Positions 50,363-58,841 of a stretch of DNA of 64,000 nt are shown here, one piece after another. This DNA is from UMGS1002 sp050946195. GTDB lineage: Bacteria; Bacillota; Clostridia; Oscillospirales; CAG-272. The stretch is taken from positions 1-64,000 of the forward strand of contig JBMNUI010000002.1 of NCBI GenBank assembly GCA_050946195.1. Direction: 5' to 3'. Position numbers and translations under genes: made by a program. The number at the start of each line of letters is the position of its first letter. Within the stretch, counting starts at the first letter, position 1. The notes under the pieces were generated by a model. The model saw only the letters and a list, made by a program, of their open reading frames with translations. It had not been told where the DNA came from and made no database searches.

Positions 50363-53014
50363 GTGGAAAACCATTCAAACGAGGACCTTTTGTTTCAGAA
50401 CCAGAAAGTTATCGATATCCGCATGGAAAAAGAGGTAAAAAAGGCCTTTCTCGAGTATTCCATGTCGGTAATAATGTCCCGGGCGCTGCCCGACGCGCGC
50501 GACGGGCTCAAGCCCGGACAGAGGCGCATACTCTACGCGATGTACGAAGACCGGCTGACCCACGACAAGCCCTTCCGAAAGTCGGCGACCACAGTAGGTA
50601 ACGTGCTCGGCCGCTATCACCCTCACGGAGATATTGCGGTCTACAATACCATGGTGCGCATGGCGCAGCCCTTCTCATACAGATACCCGCTGATTGAAGG
50701 ACACGGCAACTTCGGCTCTGTCGACGGCGACGCCGCCGCAGCATACCGTTACACCGAAGCAAGGCTCGCCAGAATATCCGACGAGATGATGCGCGACATC
50801 GAAAAGGAGGTTATCCCCTTTGCACCCAACTTCGACAACCGCCTGCGCGAGCCTGTCGTTTTGCCGGCGCGCTTCCCGAATCTTCTGGTAAACGGTTCGG
50901 TGGGAATCGCGGTCGGAATGGCCACAAACATACCCCCGCACGAGCTGGGGGAGGTCATCGACGCCGCGCTCTACCGGATGGACCACCCCGACTGCAGCGT
51001 CGCAGAGCTGATGGAATATATAAAGGGGCCGGATTTCCCGACCGCGGGAATAATTTACGGACTGAACGGCATCATTGAGGCATATACCACCGGCCGCGGG
51101 CGGATAACCGTGCGGGCGCGCGCCCGGGTCGAGGAGGACCACCACCGCATAATTATAACCGAAATCCCCTACATGGTGAACAAAAGCATGCTCTGTGAGG
51201 CGATTGCCAGGCTTGTCAAGGACAAGAGAGTCGACGGCATCACCGAGCTGAGGGACGAGTCGGGGCGGGACGGTATGCGGATTGTCATCGAGTACCGCCG
51301 TGACGTAAACGGGCAGGTAATCTTAAACCAGCTTTATAAATATACCCAGCTTCAGGACACCTGCGCGGTCAACATGATTGCGCTGGTAGGCAAGGAGCCC
51401 AAGGTCCTCCCGCTCCCCGAAATCCTCGACATCTACATCAAGCATCAGGAAACGGTAATCATCAACCGGACAAAATACGACCTCAACAAGGCACTGGCGC
51501 GGGCACACATTTTCGAGGGCTTTTACATTGCACTCGGCAACATAGACCGTGTCATCGAGATCATCAAGGGTTCAAAGACCATACCAGAGGCCAAGGAGCG
51601 GCTCATGGCCGAGTTTTTCACGGTAAACTGGACCGACAGCTACATGGCAGCACACGGTAAGAGCGGCAACACAGTACAGAAGCTGACCGAAGAACAGGCT
51701 CAGGCCATAGTCGACATGACCCTCGGCAGGCTGACAGGCATGGAGCGGCAGAAAATCGAGGAGGAACTCCTCAGGCTGCACGAGCTTATCGCAGAGCTTG
51801 AGGGGATACTTGCCGACATAAATAAGGTCAAGCAGATAATCAGGGTTGAGCTCGGGGAAATCCGCCAGAAGTACAGCGACCCCCGCAGGACCGAGATAGT
51901 CCCGGTTGAGGACGAAATCATACTTGAGGACCTCATTGAGCGGCATAGCTGCATTATTACCCTGACACACGCCGGATATATAAAGCGGCAGCCGGTCGAC
52001 ACCTATACCGCACAGAACCGCGGCGGCAGGGGGATTATCGGCATGTCGACCAAGGAAGAGGACTTCATCGAAAAGGTCATTGCCGTCAACTCGCATTCAT
52101 ACCTTCTGATGTTTACCAACACCGGGAAGGTGCATATGCTCAAGGCCTATCAGATCCCCGAGGCTTCAAGGACCGCCAAGGGCTCAAATCTGGTAAACAT
52201 ACTTGAGCTGGCGCCCGGCGAGAAGGTAACGGCGGTAATCGGCGTCGAGGAGTTCAACGAGGACAAATATCTTACAATGGTGACCAAATTCGGTGTCATC
52301 AAACGCACCCTTCTGACCGAATATGAGTATCAGCGCCGGGGCGGCAAGATTGCGCTCACTCTCGACGAGGGCGACGAGCTGGTATTCGTAATGCTGACAG
52401 ACGGGAAGAGCGACCTTATCATAGCAACCCGTGACGGAAAAGCGGTCAGGTTTAACGAGAAAAATGCCCGGGCGATGGGCAGAGTTACCCGGGGCGTGCG
52501 CGGGATATCGCTGCGCGAGGGTGACTATGTTACCGGCGTGGCGCTGGTCGAGGCCGGGAAAAAGCTTATAACCATTACCGAAAACGGCTACGGAAAGTGC
52601 ACCGAATTCAACGATTTCCGCCGGATGAGGACCCGCGGGGGCTTTGGCGTGGTCTGCCACAATATCACCCAGAAGATCGGCAGGCTCGCCGGAATCAGCT
52701 CTGTGGGAGAAGACGACGACATTATGATTATCACCGACTCGGGCACCATTATACGCACACCGGTCAAAGGCATTCCGGTCTACTCGCGTAGCGCCGCCGG
52801 GGTAATTGTCATGAGGCTTGCCGAGGGTCAGAGCATCGTGAACTTTACTAAGGTGGCCAGCGTCGAGGAAGAGGAGCGCGAAATAAGCCGGGCCAGAGAA
52901 ATGAGCAAGGCCGCCGAGAGCGAGAAAAAGATTATCACAGCGCTCCCCACCGGCGATGAAGAGGACGAGGACGAAGACGAAAGACCCGAACCCGATTCAG
53001 ACGAAGATATCTGA
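50363..53014 (+). CDS. gyrA: DNA gyrase subunit A
   Basis: 883 residues beginning with GTG (AAAGG upstream). The catalytic Tyr is Tyr130 in AAAYRYTEARLARI. The quinolone-determining region reads YHPHGDIAVYNTMVRMAQ, so the residues equivalent to E. coli Ser83 and Asp87 are Ile91 and Asn95. The GyrA box is QRRGGKI instead of QRRGGKG; the C-terminal beta-pinwheel is complete and followed by an acidic tail (EEDEDEDERPEPDSDEDI). It follows fruK by 29 nt in the gyrB-lipoprotein-fruK-gyrA cluster. Confidence 0.97.
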   Translation: MENHSNEDLLFQNQKVIDIRMEKEVKKAFLEYSMSVIMSRALPDARDGLKPGQRRILYAMYEDRLTHDKPFRKSATTVGNVLGRYHPHGDIAVYNTMVRMAQPFSYRYPLIEGHGNFGSVDGDAAAAYRYTEARLARISDEMMRDIEKEVIPFAPNFDNRLREPVVLPARFPNLLVNGSVGIAVGMATNIPPHELGEVIDAALYRMDHPDCSVAELMEYIKGPDFPTAGIIYGLNGIIEAYTTGRGRITVRARARVEEDHHRIIITEIPYMVNKSMLCEAIARLVKDKRVDGITELRDESGRDGMRIVIEYRRDVNGQVILNQLYKYTQLQDTCAVNMIALVGKEPKVLPLPEILDIYIKHQETVIINRTKYDLNKALARAHIFEGFYIALGNIDRVIEIIKGSKTIPEAKERLMAEFFTVNWTDSYMAAHGKSGNTVQKLTEEQAQAIVDMTLGRLTGMERQKIEEELLRLHELIAELEGILADINKVKQIIRVELGEIRQKYSDPRRTEIVPVEDEIILEDLIERHSCIITLTHAGYIKRQPVDTYTAQNRGGRGIIGMSTKEEDFIEKVIAVNSHSYLLMFTNTGKVHMLKAYQIPEASRTAKGSNLVNILELAPGEKVTAVIGVEEFNEDKYLTMVTKFGVIKRTLLTEYEYQRRGGKIALTLDEGDELVFVMLTDGKSDLIIATRDGKAVRFNEKNARAMGRVTRGVRGISLREGDYVTGVALVEAGKKLITITENGYGKCTEFNDFRRMRTRGGFGVVCHNITQKIGRLAGISSVGEDDDIMIITDSGTIIRTPVKGIPVYSRSAAGVIVMRLAEGQSIVNFTKVASVEEEEREISRAREMSKAAESEKKIITALPTGDEEDEDEDERPEPDSDEDI

Positions 53015-53095
53015 AATCCGGAAGAATAATCGGGCCGGGCAGAGGCCGGTTGCCCGAAGATTTAGATAAAAAAGGAGCAGCAAAAGAGAGCCCAA

Positions 53096-54316
53096 ATGAA
53101 AGCAGTAATGTATGGCGCCGGAAACATAGGGCGCGGCTTTGTAGCCAAAAGATTTTACCTGTCCGGAATGGACACGACCTTCATCGACATCAACGCCGAG
53201 CTGGTCGCGCGGCTGAACGCCGCCGGAAAGTACCCAATTTATGAAACCCGAGGGGGCAGGTATAAAACCGAATGGGTCGGGAACATCTCGGCCATTGACG
53301 GCAGGGATGCCGGCGCGGTGGCCGAAGCAATCGCCGCCGCCGATATCATGGCGACCTCGCTCGGAGTGAACGCGCTGCCACATGTGGCCCCGCTTATCGC
53401 CGCGGGCATAGAGTTGCGCTACATGCGTGGCGGGCGGCCGCTCAATATTCTTATCTGCGAAAACCTCATCGGCGCCGAGGCTCACCTGCGGGGTCTGGTC
53501 GGCAAGTATATAGCCGGGGAGATAAAAAGCTATTTTGAGGATCAAATAGGCTTTGTCAGCGCCTCAATCTGCATCACGGTGCCGCCGACGCCCGAAAAAT
53601 TCCTTGCCGAAAACCCGCTGGCCGTCTGCACGGACGCCTACCGCGAGCTGCCGGTCGACCTTGACGCCTTCCGGCCAAGAGGAGCCGAACTTCCGAAAAT
53701 CGACGGCATGGTGGCCCGTTCGCCCTTCAGCTTTTTCATCGAGCGAAAGCTCCTGATACATAACATGGGGCACGCGCTCATGGCCTACCTCGGCTGGCAG
53801 AAGAAGATAAATCTTATATACGATATTGCCTGCGACGGCGAAATCAAGTACATACTGACCCGCGCCCTTGTCGAATCGGCACGGGCGCTGGCGAAAAAGC
53901 ACGATGTGCCGACCGACGAGCTTTTACAGTTTGTCGAGGACCTCATGGTGCGCTTTGAGAACAAGCTGTTGGTCGACGACGTGTTCCGCGTCGGGCGCGA
54001 CCCGGCGCGAAAGCTGTCGGCCGGCGACAGGCTGGGCGGCGCCTTCAAACTGGTGCGCGAGCAGGGCGGGGTGCCGGCTCATATTGCGGTCGGGATTGCC
54101 GCGGGGCTGCTGTTCGATCACCCCGACGACCCGATAGCCCTTGAGGTTTCGGGATACGCAAAGGACGGCGGGGTCGCCGCCGCACTCCGAAAATACTGCT
54201 CCATAACCGACTTCGCCGACGTCGAGATGATAGAGACGCTCTATTCCTTGTTACAATCAAAAGCGCCTTTCTCAAGCCTTGTTGAAGCGCTTTCAACAAT
54301 GAAAAGCACACACTAA
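53096..54316 (+). CDS. mtlD: Mannitol-1-phosphate 5-dehydrogenase family protein
   Basis: 406 residues. It oxidises mannitol-1-phosphate to fructose-6-phosphate with NAD+. The N-terminal Rossmann motif is YGAGNIGRGF (6-15), ICENLI matches the family, the catalytic Lys-Asn-His set is in ERKLLIHNMGHAL, and RFENKLLVDDVFRVGRDPARKLSAGDRL is a conserved C-terminal block. No mannitol PTS gene is adjacent. The ribosome-binding site AAAAGGAG is about 18 nt away; a GAG is closer. The fruK-like gene nearby would take the product line. Confidence 0.88.
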   Translation: MKAVMYGAGNIGRGFVAKRFYLSGMDTTFIDINAELVARLNAAGKYPIYETRGGRYKTEWVGNISAIDGRDAGAVAEAIAAADIMATSLGVNALPHVAPLIAAGIELRYMRGGRPLNILICENLIGAEAHLRGLVGKYIAGEIKSYFEDQIGFVSASICITVPPTPEKFLAENPLAVCTDAYRELPVDLDAFRPRGAELPKIDGMVARSPFSFFIERKLLIHNMGHALMAYLGWQKKINLIYDIACDGEIKYILTRALVESARALAKKHDVPTDELLQFVEDLMVRFENKLLVDDVFRVGRDPARKLSAGDRLGGAFKLVREQGGVPAHIAVGIAAGLLFDHPDDPIALEVSGYAKDGGVAAALRKYCSITDFADVEMIETLYSLLQSKAPFSSLVEALSTMKSTH

Positions 54317-54322
54317 TACACA

Positions 54323-54353
54323 AGGCTGCCGGAAGATTCCGGCGGCCTTTTTT
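54323..54353 (+). terminator. Terminator after mtlD
   Basis: A 12-bp stem AGGCTGCCGGAA/TTCCGGCGGCCT followed by TTTTTT. Confidence 0.93.
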
Positions 54354-54462
54354 AATCAAAACCGCCGCTATGCGCCAAGCTTCGGCAACTGCATACTTCA
54401 ATAACCCCGCTGTACTGCTGAATCATTCTGCTTGCTACGCGGGCGGCAGGAGGTGTGGGGTT

Positions 54463-54538
54463 CTCAGGGCGGAAACCTTAGGTTTCCCCCTGAGCGCTTT
54501 TCTTTGGTTCATTTCTTTGTGCGCACAAAGAAATGAAC
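54463..54538. repeat. Dispersed double-hairpin element (copy A)
   Basis: Two hairpins: CTCAGG...GGAAACC-TTA-GGTTTCC...CCTGAG (54463-54494) and a perfect 32-bp palindrome GTTCATTTCTTTGTGC plus its reverse complement (54507-54538). The homologous copy is at 61540-61613; similarity continues for about 60 bp downstream. The rest of the gene-free stretch 54317-54635 holds only flanking terminators. Confidence 0.85.
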
Positions 54539-54594
54539 ATAAAAAAAATAAAAGTTTCATTAAATTAAACAGCGGGAAATATTTTTCAGTCAAT

Positions 54595-54632
54595 AAAAAG
54601 GCCGGCGGGAACTCCTAAAGCTCCCGCCGGCG
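54595..54632 (-). terminator. Terminator after the amidotransferase
   Basis: An 11-bp stem GCCGGCGGGAG/CTCCCGCCGGC-like, followed on the minus strand by CTTTTTA. Confidence 0.9.
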
Positions 54633-54635
54633 TTC

Positions 54636-55328
54636 TTATTCATCTCCCGCCGCGCGAACAAATGTTTCAAACAGCGCCGCGGCGTCGCGGTCAAGATGCC
54701 AGTACAACTCGGGGTGCCACTGCACGCCGATGAAAAACCTGTGCCCCGGCAGGTAAACGCACTCGCAAATCCCGTCTTCTGCATACGCCGCGGCGCGCAG
54801 GCCGGGTGCAATTTCCTTTACCGCCTGATGATGAAAGCTGTTTACCAGCATTTCTGTCCTGCCGCCGGAAATCTCGGCAAGCGGTGTATCGGGATGAATA
54901 TTTATACGCTGGTTGCGGACTGTGCCGCCCTCCTTTTGCCTGTGCCCCTCAATGTGCTGATATAGGCTGCCGCCAATGCCTACATTCAAAAGCTGAATCC
55001 CCCGGCAGACGCCGAGTACAGGCTTTTCGGTTTTCTTCACCCGCTCAAATAGGGCAAGTTCAAAGCTGTCGCGCGCGTCGCAAACCTCAACCTTATCGGA
55101 GGTTATGTCCTCGCCGTAATATTTCGGATCGATATCGACCCCGCCGGCAAAAAGAAAGCCGTCAAAGAGCGCCGCATATTCGTCCAGCTTAACATTATCT
55201 GCCGTATAGGCGACAAAGACGGGCATACCCCCCGCGCTCCAGACGGCGTCGAGGTATGTCGGCTTCATTCTGATATAGCCCTCGGATGAATAGGAAGGCG
55301 TTATTGCAATAAGCGGTCTTTTTTTCAT
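54636..55328 (-). CDS. Class I glutamine amidotransferase-like peptidase C26 (gamma-Glu-GABA hydrolase type)
   Basis: 230 residues of the peptidase C26/PuuD family. The N-terminus LIAITPSYSSEG, AGGVDIDPKYYGE, the nucleophile Cys108 in GVCRGIQLLNV and the His-Glu pair in GVQWHPE are present. It hydrolyses gamma-glutamyl bonds, for example gamma-glutamyl-GABA in putrescine breakdown. The ATG at 55328 is preceded by a weak site. It follows the ECF S-component gene by 11 nt on the same strand, so it is the second gene of an operon and may process the imported compound. Confidence 0.9.
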   Translation of the reverse strand: MKKRPLIAITPSYSSEGYIRMKPTYLDAVWSAGGMPVFVAYTADNVKLDEYAALFDGFLFAGGVDIDPKYYGEDITSDKVEVCDARDSFELALFERVKKTEKPVLGVCRGIQLLNVGIGGSLYQHIEGHRQKEGGTVRNQRINIHPDTPLAEISGGRTEMLVNSFHHQAVKEIAPGLRAAAYAEDGICECVYLPGHRFFIGVQWHPELYWHLDRDAAALFETFVRAAGDE

Positions 55329-55339
55329 AAAAAAACATT

Positions 55340-55987
55340 TTATGCATTATCTGCTTTTGTGTCGTTGTCGGGCAGGAAATGAACCAGCGCCCGGGCAATC
55401 GCAGCCGATACCACAAAGGTCACGGCAAGCTCAACTACGGCGTTTAGGGCGATAACCGAAATAATGCCCCACGCGCTCGCAACTCCAAATACACCGAGCA
55501 CCTCCTCGTTTTTACCGAAAAGAATCATTAACAAGCCGACAAAGGTTATGGTATTGAGAAGCGGGCAGCAAATCGAGGCAATGATGCAGGAAATTGTCTT
55601 GCTCCAGCGCTTGATTCTTTTGACAAGAAAACTGAAAATCAGCCCTGTAAGCCAACCTACGAGCACGCGCGGGACAAAGCACAGTATAAATGTCAGCACC
55701 GGACTTATTCCCACCAGAATTGCGCCGAAGGGGTCGGCTCTGAAGATAAATCCAAAGCATGAGGCAAAGCTTCCCAGCCCGAAAACCGCTCCGAGTATGG
55801 CGCCTCCGCGGGGGCCGAGCATAATCGCGCCGATAGCAACCGGAATGACTAAAAGGGTTATCGCAATTAACCCTATGTTCATAAATCCGAGCGGCGTGGC
55901 GCCCATAAGTATGATTATGGCGCAGAAAAGCCCGAGCAGGACAAGATTCCGGGTTTTTTCAGATACTCTGAGTTTTAAATCTGCCAT
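55340..55987 (-). CDS. ECF transporter S component (vitamin-uptake family)
   Basis: 215 residues with about six membrane segments. ATPLGFMNIGLIAITLLVIP, VAIGAIMLGPRGGAILGAVFGLGS and PRVLVGWLTGLI are typical of the PF12822 group that includes pantothenate and folate transporters. S components bind the vitamin and use a shared energising module (EcfT plus two ATPases), which is not in this window. Substrate cannot be told from sequence. AGAGGTAAAA precedes the ATG. Operon with the amidotransferase. A palindrome GAATATT-N8-AATATTC stands in the leader (about 56008-56030). Confidence 0.87.
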   Translation of the reverse strand: MADLKLRVSEKTRNLVLLGLFCAIIILMGATPLGFMNIGLIAITLLVIPVAIGAIMLGPRGGAILGAVFGLGSFASCFGFIFRADPFGAILVGISPVLTFILCFVPRVLVGWLTGLIFSFLVKRIKRWSKTISCIIASICCPLLNTITFVGLLMILFGKNEEVLGVFGVASAWGIISVIALNAVVELAVTFVVSAAIARALVHFLPDNDTKADNA

Positions 55988-56062
55988 GTCATTTTACCTC
56001 TGGCTGAATATTTATTCAACAATATTCATTTGGGCTTTCGATTGAAAAATGTTTTAACTATT

Positions 56063-56091
56063 ATTATATACTACCCATGAAAAAATTACAA
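56063..56091 (-). promoter_or_regulatory. Promoter for the ECF-amidotransferase operon
   Basis: Minus-strand TTGTAA (56086-56091), 17-nt spacer, TATAAT (56063-56068), leaving a leader of about 70 nt. Confidence 0.65.
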
Positions 56092-56199
56092 TATAAAAAG
56101 TGTATTAATTTTCACGTCTGCCCCGGCCCGCGAGATACCATAATGCACAAAAAGCCCTGTCGGGTGTCCCGTTTTACATGTAATAGTCTGAGTTTGCGC

Positions 56200-56228
56200 T
56201 TTACAAAAACCGGCGCTTATTGTATAAT
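56200..56228 (+). promoter_or_regulatory. Promoter for araB
   Basis: TTTACA (56200-56205), 17-nt spacer, TATAAT (56223-56228), 54 nt before the start. Confidence 0.8.
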
Positions 56229-56281
56229 TATCTTGATAATATTCTGCCGACGGGCAGATAATAAATCCGGGAGAAGCAAAA

Positions 56282-57982
56282 ATGTCAAAGTATACTATCG
56301 GAATTGATTTCGGAACGCTGTCGGGCAGAGCGGTGCTGGTTGATGTCCGGGACGGGCGTGAGCTTGCGGTCAGCACCATGGATTATCCCCACGGTGTGAT
56401 ATCCGAGACCCTGCCGGGGACCGACATAAAACTCCCCCCCGACTGGGCGCTGCAGGACCCGCAGGACTACCTTGACGTGCTCGGGCATGTTGTGCGCGAG
56501 GTGATAGGCAAATCGGGGGTGAACCCCGGCGACATTATCGGCATTGGCATAGATTTTACCGCCTGCACGGTATTGCCGGTGCGCGCCGACGGCAGGCCGC
56601 TGTGCTTTGAGGAAAAATACAAACACAACCCGCATGCCTATGTTAAGCTCTGGAAGCATCATGCCGCGCAGAAATATGCCGACAGGCTCAACGCTACGGC
56701 ACGCGCGCGCGGCGAGAGCTGGCTCGGCCGCTACGGGGGAAAAACATCGTCCGAGTGGATGTTCCCCAAGATCTGGCAGGTTTACGAGGAGGCGCCGGAG
56801 GTTTATCATGACGCGGCATATTTCATCGAGGCCGCCGACTGGATATCCTGGCAGCTCACAGGAAAACAGACCCGCAGCTATCTCTTTGCCGCATTCAAAT
56901 CTATGTACATACCCGAAGCCGGCGGCTATCCCTCCGAGGACTTCTTCGCCGCGCTTGACGAAGGTCTGAGGCATGTCGTGCGCGACAAAATGAACGCTCC
57001 GATTATATTTACCTGTCAGCCGGCAGGGTATGTAACCCCCGAGGCTGCCGCTAAATTCGGGCTTCCGGCCGGAATAGCCGTCGCCTGCCCTATGCCCGAC
57101 GGCCACTCGGCAACTATAGCTGTCGGGCTCAGCAAAGACGGCGATATGTGCGCCATCATGGGCACCTCGGCCTGCTATATGCTGGTAGGCGATAAAATGA
57201 CCGAAGTGCCGGGTATATGCGGGGTAGCGCAGGACGGCCTTATTCCCGGACATTACGGCTACGAGGCCGGGCTTTGCTGCGTCGGGGACCATTTTGCCTG
57301 GGCCAAGGAAAACGTGGTGACCGCCGATTATATAAGGGAGGCCGAGGCGCGCGGGATTTCTGTGCTGAAGCTCCTCATCGAAAAGGCCTCAAAGCTGGCG
57401 CCCGGCGAGAGCGGGCTTATTGCGCTCGACTGGTTCAACGGCAACCGGAATATTCTGAATAACGCCTCGCTCTCAGGCGTGATTGTCGGGATGACGCTTG
57501 CAACCAAGCCCGAGCACATAATGCGTGCGCTTATCGAGGCGACCGCTTTCGGCACACGCGTGATATTTGAAAATTTCGCCGAGCACGGCGTGAGCATCAA
57601 AAGGGTTGTCGCTGCAGGCGGAATTGCCCGCAAGGATCCCTTTACAATGCAATTGTATGCCGACGTGCTCAAAACCGACATAGAAGTTACCGGGTCGGCG
57701 CAGGCGCCCGCACTCTCGGATGCAATTCAGGCCGCTGTCGCCGCCGGCTCGCGCGCTGGAGGGTATGATTCTCTCGGCGACGCCATGGCGGCCATGGCGA
57801 GCAGGTGCAACCGGGTATACCACCCCGACCCGGCTGCGGGCGCGGTGTACGACAAGCTTTATGCAGAATACAAAATCCTTCACGACTATTTCGGCCGGGG
57901 TGGAAACGATGTTATGAAAAGGCTCAGAGAGCTGGCTGAGCAGCAGACCGGGGCCGGCGGGCAGGCACAGAAAATAATTTAA
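56282..57982 (+). CDS. araB: L-ribulokinase
   Basis: 566 residues of the FGGY kinase family, AraB subgroup. It phosphorylates L-ribulose in arabinose degradation. The N-terminal GIDFGTLSGRAVLVDVRDG and GIGIDFTACTVLPV motifs, SSEWMFPKIWQV and GLIALDWFNGNRN are AraB hallmarks; the C-terminal VVAAGGIARKDPFTMQLYADVL is the second FGGY signature. GGGAGAAG precedes the ATG. araA and araD are not present here; the AraR-like regulator is far away at 21 kb. The next gene starts 10 nt after the stop. Confidence 0.95.
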   Translation: MSKYTIGIDFGTLSGRAVLVDVRDGRELAVSTMDYPHGVISETLPGTDIKLPPDWALQDPQDYLDVLGHVVREVIGKSGVNPGDIIGIGIDFTACTVLPVRADGRPLCFEEKYKHNPHAYVKLWKHHAAQKYADRLNATARARGESWLGRYGGKTSSEWMFPKIWQVYEEAPEVYHDAAYFIEAADWISWQLTGKQTRSYLFAAFKSMYIPEAGGYPSEDFFAALDEGLRHVVRDKMNAPIIFTCQPAGYVTPEAAAKFGLPAGIAVACPMPDGHSATIAVGLSKDGDMCAIMGTSACYMLVGDKMTEVPGICGVAQDGLIPGHYGYEAGLCCVGDHFAWAKENVVTADYIREAEARGISVLKLLIEKASKLAPGESGLIALDWFNGNRNILNNASLSGVIVGMTLATKPEHIMRALIEATAFGTRVIFENFAEHGVSIKRVVAAGGIARKDPFTMQLYADVLKTDIEVTGSAQAPALSDAIQAAVAAGSRAGGYDSLGDAMAAMASRCNRVYHPDPAAGAVYDKLYAEYKILHDYFGRGGNDVMKRLRELAEQQTGAGGQAQKII

Positions 57983-57992
57983 GGTGGCGAAT

Positions 57993-58706
57993 ATGGCACG
58001 AAAACCAACACCGTTATATATTATCGGAAAGATAATAAAGCTGCTCGGGCTTTTACTCCTGACATTCATTATCGGACTTCTGTTGTGGCGGGTTTATATT
58101 TCGACCATCATCCCGCGCGAGATAAAGCGGTTGGCTGTAAACGACAGCCTTGTCGCGGCCTATGAGGCATATGGCGACGAGCTTGAAATGTTCAGACAGG
58201 ATGTTCCCGGCATTTCGCGCGAGAAGCATAATTACGGCTATTTTTCGGTCGAGGATTATGTAATAATACCCGAGGCCGACCAGGTGCAGGTGATATTCAG
58301 GTACAACAACAGCACAATAGAACGCCTGGCCGAAGACCTTGAGCTTTCAGAGGTTCCGGGGCGCGAGACCGATATCTTCGAGCTTTCGCTTGTCAAGACC
58401 ATAGCCCCGGATAGTGATAAATCCGAAGCCGGGGACGACACGGCCGATGGTCAAGCCGAGCAGCGGTATTTCGCATCCGGAGTAATAAGACGCTCGACGC
58501 TGCTCTACAACTACCGCCGGGTGGTTTTTGAGGGTGTCAGCCTTGACGACGCCGCCGGGCTCTCGCTTGAAGTCTATTACATCGGGCGGGTTGACTACAA
58601 CAAAACCCCGTTAGGTCAGTTCAAACTCTACAGTAGTGATGACGAAAATATCGAAGTAAAACTATCAGGAGTCGACAAACAAGCTCTCAAAAAAGCGGCT
58701 GATTGA
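57993..58706 (+). CDS. Hypothetical membrane-anchored protein downstream of araB
   Basis: 237 residues, no family recognised. A hydrophobic helix at about 11-36 (YIIGKIIKLLGLLLLTFIIGLLLWRVYI) anchors an extracytoplasmic domain with a central acidic low-complexity loop (SDKSEAGDDTADGQAEQ) and beta-rich flanks (QVQVIFRYNNST; LLYNYRRVVFEGVSL). AAGGTG lies before the ATG at 57993; an in-frame GTG 9 nt upstream overlaps that site. It is in an operon with araB, but a functional link is not evident. Confidence 0.65.
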   Translation: MARKPTPLYIIGKIIKLLGLLLLTFIIGLLLWRVYISTIIPREIKRLAVNDSLVAAYEAYGDELEMFRQDVPGISREKHNYGYFSVEDYVIIPEADQVQVIFRYNNSTIERLAEDLELSEVPGRETDIFELSLVKTIAPDSDKSEAGDDTADGQAEQRYFASGVIRRSTLLYNYRRVVFEGVSLDDAAGLSLEVYYIGRVDYNKTPLGQFKLYSSDDENIEVKLSGVDKQALKKAAD

Positions 58707-58720
58707 CATATTGCGGGCTT

Positions 58721-58745
58721 CGGGGGCGCTGCCCCACATCCCACA
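58721..58745. repeat. GGGGGCGCTGCCCC intergenic repeat (copy 4)
   Basis: CGGGGGCGCTGCCCCACATCCC just after the stop at 58706; same family as 7526, 41917 and 61175. Confidence 0.6.
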
Positions 58746-58768
58746 CGTGACAAACAAGTTTACACACC

Positions 58769-58793
58769 AAAAAGGCGGAAAACCCGCCTTTTT
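58769..58793 (+). terminator. Terminator after the araB operon
   Basis: Stem AAAAAGGCGG/CCGCCTTTTT with a five-base loop. Confidence 0.88.
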
Positions 58794-58841
58794 CTATATC
58801 GATATCTTTCGTCATTTCCCGCCTCCACTAACATCTGATGT

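Noticed and set aside
56077..56307. 76-codon ORF starting MKKLQYKKCINFHV upstream of araB
   Set aside because: No ribosome-binding site; it runs through the araB promoter and into its start.
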